A stretch of DNA of 8,692 nt, taken from JBMNCR01 sp049366695. Lineage in GTDB: Bacteria; Bacillota; Clostridia; Eubacteriales; Alkalibacteraceae. This document shows, piece after piece, positions 1 to 6,129 of this stretch; position 1 is the first letter of the stretch; each line of letters starts with the position of its first letter. The DNA is taken from NCBI GenBank assembly GCA_049366695.1, contig JBMNCR010000023.1, positions 1-8,692 of the forward strand, given 5' to 3'. The notes under the pieces are model-generated. The model searched no databases. It was not told the DNA's origin and was given only the letters and a program-made list of their open reading frames with translations. A program made the translations under genes and the position numbers.

Positions 1-242
1 GCTGCATAGTGAATCATCTGATATACTTTCAAGCTTATCCCTGATACCTGTATAGCAAACAGGGGACGGTTCTCTGTATCACTAAGGAAGTAGCGTCTAA
101 GTTCTTTGTTACTGATATGATGGTCCTGAAATAGATCCTTGACTAATCGAAAGGAACGGGGAGAGACCTTGTTCTGAATTTTCTCATATTCTTCCAGAAT
201 AGGTCTCCATCTTTTAATGATAATCCTCTGGTTAAACTTCAT
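1..242 (-). pseudogene. N-terminal fragment of a transposase-like helix-turn-helix protein, open at the left edge
   Basis: An ATG at 242 opens a frame that stays open for 80 codons to the window edge. It is preceded at 251-257 by an AGGAGGT ribosome binding site with 8 bases of spacing. The first ~55 residues (starting MKFNQRIIIKRWRPILEEYE, later SNKELRRYFL) resemble from memory the N-terminal helix-turn-helix part of integrase-type IS transposases from Clostridia. At about codon 54 the frame runs into an AGAACCGTCCCCTGT repeat, translated as DTENRPL, after which the likeness to that family is lost. I therefore read it as a transposase beginning cut short by a repeat rather than an intact gene. 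The C-terminal side lies outside the window, so an intact but divergent gene is not excluded. The family assignment is recollection, not a search result. Confidence 0.45.
47..82. repeat. REP-like palindromic repeat unit, inverted relative to the copy at 251-319
   Basis: The plus strand reads ACAGGGGACGGTT at 59-71, followed by CTCTGTATCAC. The same core occurs in reverse orientation at 306-317 as AACCGTCCCTGT, one G shorter. A small hairpin (CCTGT at 47-51 pairing with ACAGG at 59-63) adjoins it. Repeats of this GGGGACGGTT type are, from memory, widespread in Clostridia and resemble REP elements moved by Y1-type transposases, but no such transposase is visible here. Confidence 0.6.
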
Positions 243-250
243 GCTTAAGT

Positions 251-319
251 ACCTCCTCTGGTAGTGAAATTATACCAAAAAGTTACTTAATGACTGAGTA
301 TGAACAACCGTCCCTGTTT
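251..319 (-). repeat. Dispersed repeat, copy 1, carrying a minus-strand promoter and ribosome binding site
   Basis: Copy 1 of a three-copy repeat (others at 2907-2975 and 3949-4000). Shared blocks on the plus strand are ACCTCCT, AATTATACC, AAAAAGTTACTTAAT, GAG.ATGA..AACC and TCCCTG. Similarity to copy 2 begins exactly at the ribosome binding site of the minus-strand gene and runs upstream for about 68 bases. Copy 1 lacks one A in the A-run and one C in the CCCC core relative to the other copies. Confidence 0.8.
269..277 (-). promoter_or_regulatory. Extended -10 promoter inside repeat copy 1
   Basis: Reading the minus strand, TGG precedes a perfect TATAAT (269-274), matching the TGnTATAAT extended -10 pattern. 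No good -35 hexamer stands 16-18 bases upstream, which extended -10 promoters tolerate. It lies 12 bases upstream of the AGGAGGT site of the transposase-like fragment, so that fragment would have a very short leader. Confidence 0.5.
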
Positions 320-395
320 CATATATTGGCAAAAAGGGTTCTTAGATGTTTAGCGTCTATCGATCTATTTACTATTAGTATTTAATCTATACTAT

Positions 396-1118
396 TTATT
401 CTGGGATCCATTCCCCATCAATATAATTGTAAGTTCCTGCTAATTTACCTCCACTGTCATATACCAATTTAAATCCTTCATTCATACCAATAGTCCCTGG
501 CGTATTGTCAATAGCTACATTAGCTCCAATGGTCACTGAAAATATTTCATTGTTGGCAAATGCCCTCCGACCAATAATTATTAAACTATTAGGAATGCTA
601 ATCGATGTTAGCTTGTTCACGAAGAAGGCACATTTTTCAATATGCGTCACACTGTTGGGAATAATAACAGCATCAAGTTCGTTATAGGCAAAGGCATATT
701 CTCCAATTCGTGTCACGCTGTTGGGTAAGTCAACTAAGATAAGTTGATTGTCTGCAAAGGAATGATCATTAATATTGGTTAGGCTACTGGGAATCGTAAC
801 TGAAGACAATTGATTACTGGCAAATGAAAAATATCCGATATCTGTTACAGTCTCAGGAATAATTATACTGGTAAGTTGCTTATGATGAAATGTATAAGCA
901 TCAATATGCTCTACTGTAACACCACCGATCATAGGTGGAATAACCACATCCAATCCGCATGCTTCTTCCTTGTAGTCCACAATGGTTCCTGAAATACTGT
1001 TGAAGTTAAAACATTCTTCTGGTGTTGTATTCTGGGATTGAGGTGTGCAGCCTCCCAGAATAAGAATTGTTGCTGAAAACATTACAATGAATACAATCAT
1101 ATTTTTTTTGATAGACAT
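396..1118 (-). CDS. BspA-type leucine-rich repeat lipoprotein
   Basis: A secreted, lipid-anchored protein of 240 residues. The N-terminus has KK, a hydrophobic stretch and the lipobox ILGGC (Cys25 counting from the first ATG), so it should be cleaved by signal peptidase II and tethered to the outer face of the membrane. Residues ~83-199 hold LRR_5 (BspA-like) repeats with an exact 22-residue period: IIIP, VTIP, VDLP, VIIP, ISIP and VTIG begin at 86, 108, 130, 152, 174 and 196, each followed by a phenylalanine-rich FA.N segment. The C-terminus (GKLAGTYNYIDGEWIP) resembles the tails of other clostridial proteins of this kind. Two ATGs, at 1121 and 1118, lie close to an AAGGAGG site (1126-1132); the second has the better 7-base spacing. 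Such proteins are thought to mediate adhesion or surface binding; the ligand here is unknown. It appears monocistronic. Confidence 0.85.
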   Translation of the reverse strand: MSIKKNMIVFIVMFSATILILGGCTPQSQNTTPEECFNFNSISGTIVDYKEEACGLDVVIPPMIGGVTVEHIDAYTFHHKQLTSIIIPETVTDIGYFSFASNQLSSVTIPSSLTNINDHSFADNQLILVDLPNSVTRIGEYAFAYNELDAVIIPNSVTHIEKCAFFVNKLTSISIPNSLIIIGRRAFANNEIFSVTIGANVAIDNTPGTIGMNEGFKLVYDSGGKLAGTYNYIDGEWIPE

Positions 1119-1237
1119 CATTAGACCTCCTTACTCATTTTAAATAATGTCCATTTGCAAGAAAATATCATCGATTCTATTTTTAATGTAACATATTTAT
1201 CTAATTTTTAAAACGTAGCCATTCATACGATTATTTT

Positions 1238-1275
1238 TGAAATAAAATAATAAAACCTTCAGCGATGACTGAAGG
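1238..1275 (-). terminator. Rho-independent terminator for the MerR-family gene
   Basis: CCTTCAG (1256-1262) and CTGAAGG (1269-1275) form a perfect 7-bp stem with a 6-base loop. On the minus strand the stem is followed by TTTTATTATTTTATTTC, a U-rich tail, so it terminates transcription coming from the right, i.e. from the MerR-family gene that ends 154 bases upstream. On the plus strand no T-run follows. Confidence 0.75.
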
Positions 1276-1429
1276 CTGGATTGACTAACTCCCCGGGTAG
1301 AATTAACTGAAGTGGTTCAAGAAAATTCATGAACAATTAAAGAAAAAAAGAGGCACTAGAGAAGCAATTGACATATTCCGGATGAGAAATGGCTGTTCAT
1401 TTAATCTCTTATTAACTCTGATCTTTCTC
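1276..1429. other. Non-coding trailer between the MerR-family gene and its terminator
   Basis: No gene with a start and ribosome binding site is visible. A plus-strand frame beginning after a stop near 1306 encodes a charged stretch (KKIHEQLKKKRG, then REAIDIF) with no start codon or ribosome binding site. It could be a decayed coding remnant, but I cannot assign it to a family. Confidence 0.3.
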
Positions 1430-2194
1430 CTATTGTTCCATCCGAGTATAAAAAAGAACAGCATTCCTTAAGAATTCGGCAGTGCCAGACTGGTTCTTAT
1501 CATAATACTGTTTAAATCTTTCATCAGTTACATAAATCTGAACAAGACCAGCGTGGGCTTCTTTATTGTAAGTTCCCCAATAAAAAGAAAGCCATTGCCG
1601 ATGCAGGTCTGCTGCCTTTTGCGCCGGTTCGCCTGCAGGGTTACCGGTCTTCATGGCTGCCTGCAGTGTCTTCATTAACTTATCTTCAATATTTGTCATG
1701 CGTTCATACTCTTCTTTGCTCATATTTGTTATTTTTTCATTGGATTTTTTGATTACTTCTTCTCCATACAGGTCAATTATTTCCTGACCATATTTTTCTT
1801 CATTCTCTTTAATTAATCTTTTCTTGAAACCTTCAAATTTTTCATCATTGCTCATGGTTATTCTCCTCTCTTTAGACCTTATTGTCTTTTCGACATTATT
1901 AATAAGAGATGCCAGCTGTTCCTTCTGCTGTAGAAGCTTTTTACGATGTTCCTGTAGTGCTTTTATATCATCAAACCCTTCTGAATTTATAATCTTCTTA
2001 ATATCTTTCAGGTTGACGCCTAATTTCCTATAAATTAATATCTGCTGTAATTTATCAATTTCTTTTTGTGTATAAATGCGATAACCGGAAGAACTAATTT
2101 CACCCGGTTTAAGCAGCCCTATCTCATCATAATAACGCAGTGTTCTTCTGCTAACTCCAGATAATTCTGATAATTTTTTTATGGTATATTTCAT
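1430..2194 (-). CDS. MerR-family transcriptional activator with TipAS drug-binding domain
   Basis: A 254-residue regulator of the TipAL/Mta type. Residues 1-70 are the MerR winged helix-turn-helix (YTIKKLSELSGVSRRTLRYY, then GLLKP and GYRIY); ~75-110 form the coiled-coil dimerisation helix; ~117-250 are the TipAS antibiotic-recognition domain, with WLSFYWG, YVTDERFKQYYD and AEFLRNAV. In TipAL and Mta this domain binds thiopeptides or other large drugs and drives promoter untwisting. I chose the ATG at 2194, 12 codons inside the longest frame, because it follows AGGGAG with 9 bases of spacing and gives the canonical MerR N-terminus. It has its own MerR-type promoter (2248-2278), so it is probably autoregulated, and its own terminator. 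No transporter or resistance gene adjoins it; possible targets are itself or distant genes. An in-frame ATG at 1855 could yield the drug-binding domain alone. Confidence 0.92.
   Translation of the reverse strand: MKYTIKKLSELSGVSRRTLRYYDEIGLLKPGEISSSGYRIYTQKEIDKLQQILIYRKLGVNLKDIKKIINSEGFDDIKALQEHRKKLLQQKEQLASLINNVEKTIRSKERRITMSNDEKFEGFKKRLIKENEEKYGQEIIDLYGEEVIKKSNEKITNMSKEEYERMTNIEDKLMKTLQAAMKTGNPAGEPAQKAADLHRQWLSFYWGTYNKEAHAGLVQIYVTDERFKQYYDKNQSGTAEFLRNAVLFYTRMEQ
1853..1870 (-). promoter_or_regulatory. Internal ribosome binding site and ATG for a free TipAS domain
   Basis: Inside the MerR-family gene, GAGAGGAGA lies just upstream of an in-frame ATG at 1855; the AGGAG (1863-1867) is 7 bases from the ATG. 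This ATG is codon 114, exactly between the coiled coil and the TipAS domain. Translation from it would give a 141-residue protein (1430-1855). In Streptomyces tipA, a free TipAS domain is made from an in-frame internal start in just this way. The AG-rich bases also encode Lys-Glu-Arg-Arg, so chance is possible. Confidence 0.5.
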
Positions 2195-2247
2195 TATGTA
2201 TAACTCCCTGAGTATATTGCTGTTTGTCAATTTTTCTTACAGCAAAA

Positions 2248-2278
2248 ATTATAAACCTTAACGTAACGTGAATGTCAA
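2248..2278 (-). promoter_or_regulatory. MerR-type promoter with 19-bp spacer and operator dyad
   Basis: On the minus strand a perfect -35 TTGACA (2273-2278) and a perfect -10 TATAAT (2248-2253) are separated by 19 bases (2254-2272), the overlong spacer typical of promoters that MerR-family activators realign. Within and overlapping the spacer is a dyad centred on 2265: ACCTTAACGT (2255-2264) against the reverse complement of 2266-2275, matching at 8 of 10 positions. It points straight at the MerR-family gene 54 bases downstream, so drug-induced autoactivation is the simplest reading. Confidence 0.88.
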
Positions 2279-2520
2279 GTGATTTTTTATTATATTATTG
2301 CATATTAATTCGAAAGACAGAAAACCTGGGGATAAACAATAAACAGTTAGCAGAGTCAGGCAGTAAGTAAATATAATTATCCATTTTTCCAAATAGTGAA
2401 TAAGATTTGAATCAGAAATAAAGGATAAATATAAAATAGAAAAATTGTCCTAACTTTCTATGTTATATTTTAGCGAAAGATAGAATGCTGATCAAACTAT
2501 CCCCTGACAGGTTAATCATA
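2279..2520. other. Intergenic region without a recognisable gene
   Basis: AT-rich, with no gene-like frame. Near 2502-2515 a CTATCCCCTGACAGGTTA string resembles the CATCCCCTGGC end of repeat copy 2 and may be a degraded relic. No convincing terminator for the membrane protein gene was found. Confidence 0.35.
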
Positions 2521-2901
2521 TCAATTAAGGGCCACAATCAAACTGGTTATCAAAAGAAGAATAGAAATGGGAAACCATATTTTTTTCTCTTTTATACTTT
2601 TGGTGATGAAATTCAGAATAGAAGTTAAAATTGAGAATGCCACGACAAACCAGATGGCCATAGAAGGAATTGAAAAGTATTCTAAACGGAATAAATTTGC
2701 TTTATCCAGCACGATCAGTGCAAAAATGATAAGTAATATACCCTGAATAATGGCTGATAGTCTTAATTTCCAGGGAAATCTACCCGGGTAGTATCCGCCC
2801 ATGGCATATTCACCCCAGGGCATGCCGATAGCTAAACCAAATTGAAATAAGACAAGAACACTTGTTAAGATAGTAAATAGAATAGCCGCAAACTCTACCA
2901 T
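2521..2901 (-). CDS. Small four-helix integral membrane protein of unknown function
   Basis: A 126-residue hydrophobic protein with four predicted transmembrane helices at about 4-26, 46-65, 78-98 and 107-124, and a basic loop KSIKEKK at 101-107. Between helices 1 and 2 lies the motif GMPWGEYAMGG followed by PGRFP (26-43), which I recognise as recurrent in a family of small uncharacterised bacterial membrane proteins; no activity is known to me. The ATG at 2901 follows GGAGG with 6 bases of spacing. Its promoter and ribosome binding site lie in repeat copy 2, so expression may have been shaped by that element. The next gene downstream on the same strand is the MerR-family regulator, but that has its own promoter, so an operon or a regulator-target link is not shown. 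Confidence 0.75.
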   Translation of the reverse strand: MVEFAAILFTILTSVLVLFQFGLAIGMPWGEYAMGGYYPGRFPWKLRLSAIIQGILLIIFALIVLDKANLFRLEYFSIPSMAIWFVVAFSILTSILNFITKSIKEKKIWFPISILLLITSLIVALN

Positions 2902-2906
2902 TTAGC

Positions 2907-2975
2907 ACCTCCTTTGATAGTCTAATTATACCAAAAAAGTTACTTAATTACGAAGCATGAGTAACCATCCCCTGG
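2907..2975 (-). repeat. Dispersed repeat, copy 2, carrying promoter and ribosome binding site
   Basis: Copy 2 of the three-copy repeat and the one closest to copy 1. The two align from the ribosome binding site (ACCTCCT on plus) through the AATTATACC promoter block and AAAAAGTTACTTAAT to CCCTGGC, with scattered substitutions. The core here is AACCATCCCCTG rather than AACCGTCCCCTG. Confidence 0.8.
2925..2933 (-). promoter_or_regulatory. Extended -10 promoter of the four-helix membrane protein gene
   Basis: TATAAT (2925-2930 on the complement) preceded by TGG gives a TGnTATAAT extended -10. The hexamer 17 bases upstream, TCGTAA, is a poor -35. The signal stands 11 bases upstream of the AAAGGAGG site and is supplied by the dispersed repeat. 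Confidence 0.55.
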
Positions 2976-3007
2976 CAAATTTATTTCTGAAGTGATGTCT
3001 TTTTTGA

Positions 3008-3556
3008 TTATTGGGAGTTATAAATATCATCTCTTTCTTTTGCATTTATATATAAAGTTGTTTTTTGTTCTTTTAAATTCCAAGTATATGCAATATATAC
3101 TCCCGATTTGCCAGTAGAAGAAACAAAGTCACTTCTTTTAATCTGTGCACCTCTAGTAATGGTTCCGATTTCAGGAGATTGATATATAAATCTTATAAAA
3201 TCATTTTCATCTTTATAGATTTTAAGGATTTTTGATTTATCTTTTGATGTTACAATTAGCTTTAATGGTTTATTCTTAAACAGAATATTCTCTTTTAGAA
3301 TATATTCAAAGGTTCCTTGTTCGAAATTCCATTCTTGATTTTTAGGAATTTTTTCAACAAGTTCTGCCGAACCTTCAATAAATGCATTTCTTATTTCTTT
3401 GACTAACATTTCTTCTAGTTCCTTATTTCTATAAGCATTTTTTGATTCTGACACTATATTTCCAAAATGCCTATAGCCTAAACCAAATATTGCTCCAAAT
3501 ATCACAGAAATACAAATGCCATATGTACATATTGTTAACCATCTTTCTGGATTCAT
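3008..3556 (-). CDS. Membrane-anchored hypothetical protein
   Basis: A 182-residue protein I do not recognise. Residues ~7-28 form one transmembrane helix rich in Ile, Gly and Phe, with no lipobox or clear cleavage site, followed by a charged helical segment (~36-70) and a mixed beta-rich domain (~78-178) with repeated Lys-Asp stretches; the topology suggests an N-terminal anchor with the rest outside. Start ATG 3556 follows AGGGA with 6 bases of spacing, and a strong promoter lies at 3623-3651, so this is a genuine gene despite lacking family resemblance. It is probably monocistronic. It sits about 770 bases beyond the end of the HerA-family gene with its own promoter, so membership in the defence operon is unlikely. 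Confidence 0.7.
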   Translation of the reverse strand: MNPERWLTICTYGICISVIFGAIFGLGYRHFGNIVSESKNAYRNKELEEMLVKEIRNAFIEGSAELVEKIPKNQEWNFEQGTFEYILKENILFKNKPLKLIVTSKDKSKILKIYKDENDFIRFIYQSPEIGTITRGAQIKRSDFVSSTGKSGVYIAYTWNLKEQKTTLYINAKERDDIYNSQ

Positions 3557-3622
3557 ATTTATTCCCTATTTTAAAAATTAGCCTATTAATAATTTAAGAA
3601 AGAAAAGTGTTTTTACAATTAT

Positions 3623-3651
3623 TTTATAACATATACAAATACAATTATCAA
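3623..3651 (-). promoter_or_regulatory. Sigma-A-type promoter of the membrane-anchored protein gene
   Basis: On the minus strand TTGATA (3646-3651), a 17-base spacer and TATAAA (3623-3628), with TGT just before the -10 as an extended element. Each hexamer matches consensus at 5 of 6 positions. The predicted leader is about 60 bases. Confidence 0.72.
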
Positions 3652-3659
3652 AAAAGTGA

Positions 3660-3948
3660 TACTTATTTGTGCTTTTTGGTTTTATTTGTATTGTTTTTAT
3701 AAAAGAGGGATATTATCCTGTGTTATAAAAGCAATGCTCTTTTCTTTTGTAATAATTCTTCTAGACAAAGAAAAAGGGTTCTGGTCTTCAATTTTGAAAT
3801 TTCTATATCTAAACTTTTTGAGATACCTTAAGTTTCAATTCTCCTATCTTATCTTTAGCCATTTGATTTGTAAATCTTCTGTTAAACTGAAAAAAAGAAG
3901 CTCAATTGAAGATCATTATTTCATCTTTTTAACTCATTTTTAAGGAAA
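3660..3948. other. Gene-free AT-rich stretch, possible coding relic
   Basis: No frame with a plausible start, ribosome binding site and protein composition on either strand. On the minus strand a frame without a start encodes about 45 residues (including EDQNPFSLSRRI) ending near 3694, and a neighbouring frame encodes MAKDKIGELKLKVSQKV then stop. Together they could be a frameshifted gene relic, but no family is recognisable. Confidence 0.25.
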
Positions 3949-4000
3949 ATATACTAAAAAAGTTACTTAATTACTGAGCATGAACAACCGTCCCCTGTGT
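3949..4000 (-). repeat. Dispersed repeat, copy 3, without an adjacent gene
   Basis: Copy 3 keeps AAAAAGTTACTTAATTACTG and AACAACCGTCCCCTGTG almost exactly but has lost the ribosome-binding-site part, and its promoter block reads ATATAC instead of ATTATACC, destroying the TATAAT. It marks the boundary between the patchwork on the left and the AT-rich stretch leading to the HerA operon. Confidence 0.78.
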
Positions 4001-4326
4001 TTTTCTAAAGCTTATAATTCAAGACTTGACCCCATTATTTTTCCATTTGGCAACTTTTAGCTAATTGTTTATTATTTTTATGAAAAATCGTGAGGGCTAA
4101 GATTCACATATTCACATTTTTATCATTTTTCAAACTGACTTAATAATAAAATCTATTTTATATATTTTGCGAACTTTTGAAGTCTGACACCAAAATACAA
4201 ACAAAGAATTGCCCCGTTTTTTCAAGGTTTTCAATATTTTCGCCACAAATTTAATTTAGGATAGGATTGTTGTATTTCAAAATCAGATTCATATAGCATT
4301 AAATAAACTTAGATCAAAATAGAATT
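4001..4326. other. Intergenic region downstream of the HerA-family gene
   Basis: Very AT-rich with no gene. Two similar strings, AAGACTTGACCCCATTATT near 4021 and AAGTCTGACACCAAAATA near 4180, resemble tails of clostridial dispersed repeats and may be further relics. I see no stable hairpin with a T-run that would terminate the operon from the right. Confidence 0.35.
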
Positions 4327-6120
4327 TTATTTAAACTGTGAAACGTCTTTATACATTTCAATAAATAATGGTGAGCCAGTAAATGATAGAGGTGAAATTG
4401 GACCAAAAAACATAAATGGATATTGGTTATTGCTAGTTGGATCAATAAAAGATTTATAGAGCTGTATTGCTGAAGGGTTATTTATAGTTTCACTTATTTT
4501 TCTTATTTCTTTTCCTGCAGTCAATCCGTAACCGAAAGCAAATATTCTCATCTGACTCAATATTTCATCATCAAGCGAATCTATTGTTTGAGTAATGAAC
4601 ATATAACCAATACCATATTTTCTTGTAGTTCTCACTGAACCAATTATTTCATCGGTTAATTCTTTAATTCTTAAATCGGTAGATTCTTTTGATATAAATC
4701 TATGAGCTTCATCCATAACTATCAAGCAATTAGCTTTTTCCCCTTTAGCGTAAAATTTAGCACCAGCTTTCACTATTTTCTCCTCGATAATTTTTACAAA
4801 TAAAGCTTGTAAATTTTCATTCTCAACTTCACCTTCTTTTGGCCTTAAGTCTAAAATAACAAAATTTCCATTTTCATTAACTGTTTTATTTACAATTTCT
4901 TCTACTTTAATTTTATCAGACCCATTCTGTTTTTTTGGTGAAAAAAATTCTAGGGCTGATTTCCATTTATTCTTTATCTCTGTTTCATTATCAAAATTAT
5001 CAATGATTGTTTTAATTCGTCTAGAAAGTCTTGCTCTAGTGTCTTTTGTCCCCCATATATTTAATATATATTTTGAGAATCCACTATTTTTTTCATCAGT
5101 GTCCTTTTTTTCATTAAATCTAATTAAAATTTGCTTTAGTAAGAGTTCTTTATATTTTATTTTGTTTAAATTAAAACCAGGCTTATTGCTTCTACCAATT
5201 AAATAATCAACAATAGCTTCTTTAGATCTTTCAAGTTTATTTTTATCGTAAATAGGTCGAAATGCCTGTTCAATAAAACCATTATTAGCGAGTAATTCTC
5301 CAAATAATTCAAACATTTCACCAGGCAAACAAATATCATCTAGGATGTTAAATTTTTCATAGTTTAATTCCATTTCTTTTATTTTATTTTCAAGCTTTTC
5401 TTTTCCAGGCAAACATTCATTATCAAGATAAAACTGTCCTTGAGGATCAAGAACTAAAATGCTGATATTATTTTTGTTCTTAGCATACCCAAGTAACATA
5501 AAAGCAGCAGTAACAGTTTTACCTGATCCAGTTTTTCCAAATACCCCTATATGATAGGCATCATTGGCACCCAGTTCATCCCCTTGTGTTTTATCAAAGT
5601 GCTTAAACCAAAATGGTAGATTAACTTGTGTACCATAAACTGTTCCCATATATGTTATGTAATTTTTGTGATTTTCCATTAAAGCATTCATAACCTTATT
5701 GTTCATTTTCTGAACCATTTCACCAGTGGATGGTGAAGTTCCTAAAATATATCCTTTAGGCTCATTATCATGTAATAAATAACAGGCCTGAACACTTATA
5801 GTAGCAATACGGTTATCAGCTGTTCCGCTTAAATGTGGCAATCTGCCATGTCTTTTAATGACTCCCTTGAAAGATGGATCTTCATGCCATCGGTTTTTTG
5901 TTTCAACATCAATAATTTGCCCAATTACCAAAACATTTTTGCCATCCTCATTGACTATTACATAGACCATTTGTCCCAAAGCTCTCTCAGTTTTTCGTGC
6001 TTCCGTGATATCTATAACGATATCTATGGTTGTACTAGGCGAACTTGTTATACCGATAGTCATTTCTTGATTTTTTATTATTTTTACTATGTTTTGTGAA
6101 AAATTTTTTTTATTTACCAT
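4327..6120 (-). CDS. HerA-family hexameric DNA-translocating ATPase
   Basis: A 597-residue HerA/FtsK-superfamily ATPase expected to form a hexameric ring that pumps double-stranded DNA into a partner nuclease. Residues ~20-115 form the HAS-barrel (ending VLVIGQIIDV at its core strand); Walker A is GKTGSGKT (195-202); a post-Walker strand ILVLDPQGQF is at 221-230; Walker B is LIVMDEAH (466-473), Glu471 being the likely catalytic base; candidate arginine finger and sensor are SVRTTRKYG (495-503) and ITQ (509-511). A helical insertion fills ~240-410. The ATPase motifs look intact. It is the last gene of the operon, 9 bases after the NurA-domain gene and in the same reading frame. Its AGGAG overlaps the end of the NurA gene and lies ~15 bases from the ATG, which suggests translational coupling. 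DPQGQ instead of the common DPHGE is a visible departure. Confidence 0.93.
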   Translation of the reverse strand: MVNKKNFSQNIVKIIKNQEMTIGITSSPSTTIDIVIDITEARKTERALGQMVYVIVNEDGKNVLVIGQIIDVETKNRWHEDPSFKGVIKRHGRLPHLSGTADNRIATISVQACYLLHDNEPKGYILGTSPSTGEMVQKMNNKVMNALMENHKNYITYMGTVYGTQVNLPFWFKHFDKTQGDELGANDAYHIGVFGKTGSGKTVTAAFMLLGYAKNKNNISILVLDPQGQFYLDNECLPGKEKLENKIKEMELNYEKFNILDDICLPGEMFELFGELLANNGFIEQAFRPIYDKNKLERSKEAIVDYLIGRSNKPGFNLNKIKYKELLLKQILIRFNEKKDTDEKNSGFSKYILNIWGTKDTRARLSRRIKTIIDNFDNETEIKNKWKSALEFFSPKKQNGSDKIKVEEIVNKTVNENGNFVILDLRPKEGEVENENLQALFVKIIEEKIVKAGAKFYAKGEKANCLIVMDEAHRFISKESTDLRIKELTDEIIGSVRTTRKYGIGYMFITQTIDSLDDEILSQMRIFAFGYGLTAGKEIRKISETINNPSAIQLYKSFIDPTSNNQYPFMFFGPISPLSFTGSPLFIEMYKDVSQFK

Positions 6121-6129
6121 AATATATAT

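Noticed and set aside
505..687. Plus-strand frame opposite the leucine-rich repeat lipoprotein
   Set aside because: Shadow of a well-supported minus-strand gene; no start signal.
1306..1429. Plus-strand charged stretch (KKIHEQLKKKRG) as a small gene or transposase tail
   Set aside because: No start codon or ribosome binding site and no family I can name; kept only as a note on the trailer region.
1824..2033. Plus-strand frame opposite the MerR-family gene
   Set aside because: Serine/leucine-rich shadow of the coiled-coil region; no ribosome binding site.
2202..2230. Second TTGACA (2225-2230 on the complement) as another promoter for the MerR-family gene
   Set aside because: The position of its -10 would fall on the ribosome binding site and reads GGAGTT; the 19-bp-spacer promoter at 2248-2278 is far better.
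2456..2485. Hairpin TTCTAT/ATAGAA as terminator of the membrane protein gene
   Set aside because: Only 6 A/T-rich pairs with an 18-base loop and no T-run; too weak.
3656..3943. Plus-strand frame of 95 codons, hydrophobic, GTG start
   Set aside because: No ribosome binding site, composition of low-complexity Phe/Leu/Ile expected from T-rich DNA, overlaps repeat-rich non-coding sequence, and opposite in direction to every accepted gene.
5003..6099. Two plus-strand frames (5003-5206 and 5833-6099) opposite the HerA-family gene
   Set aside because: Shadows of a gene with intact ATPase motifs; no start signals.
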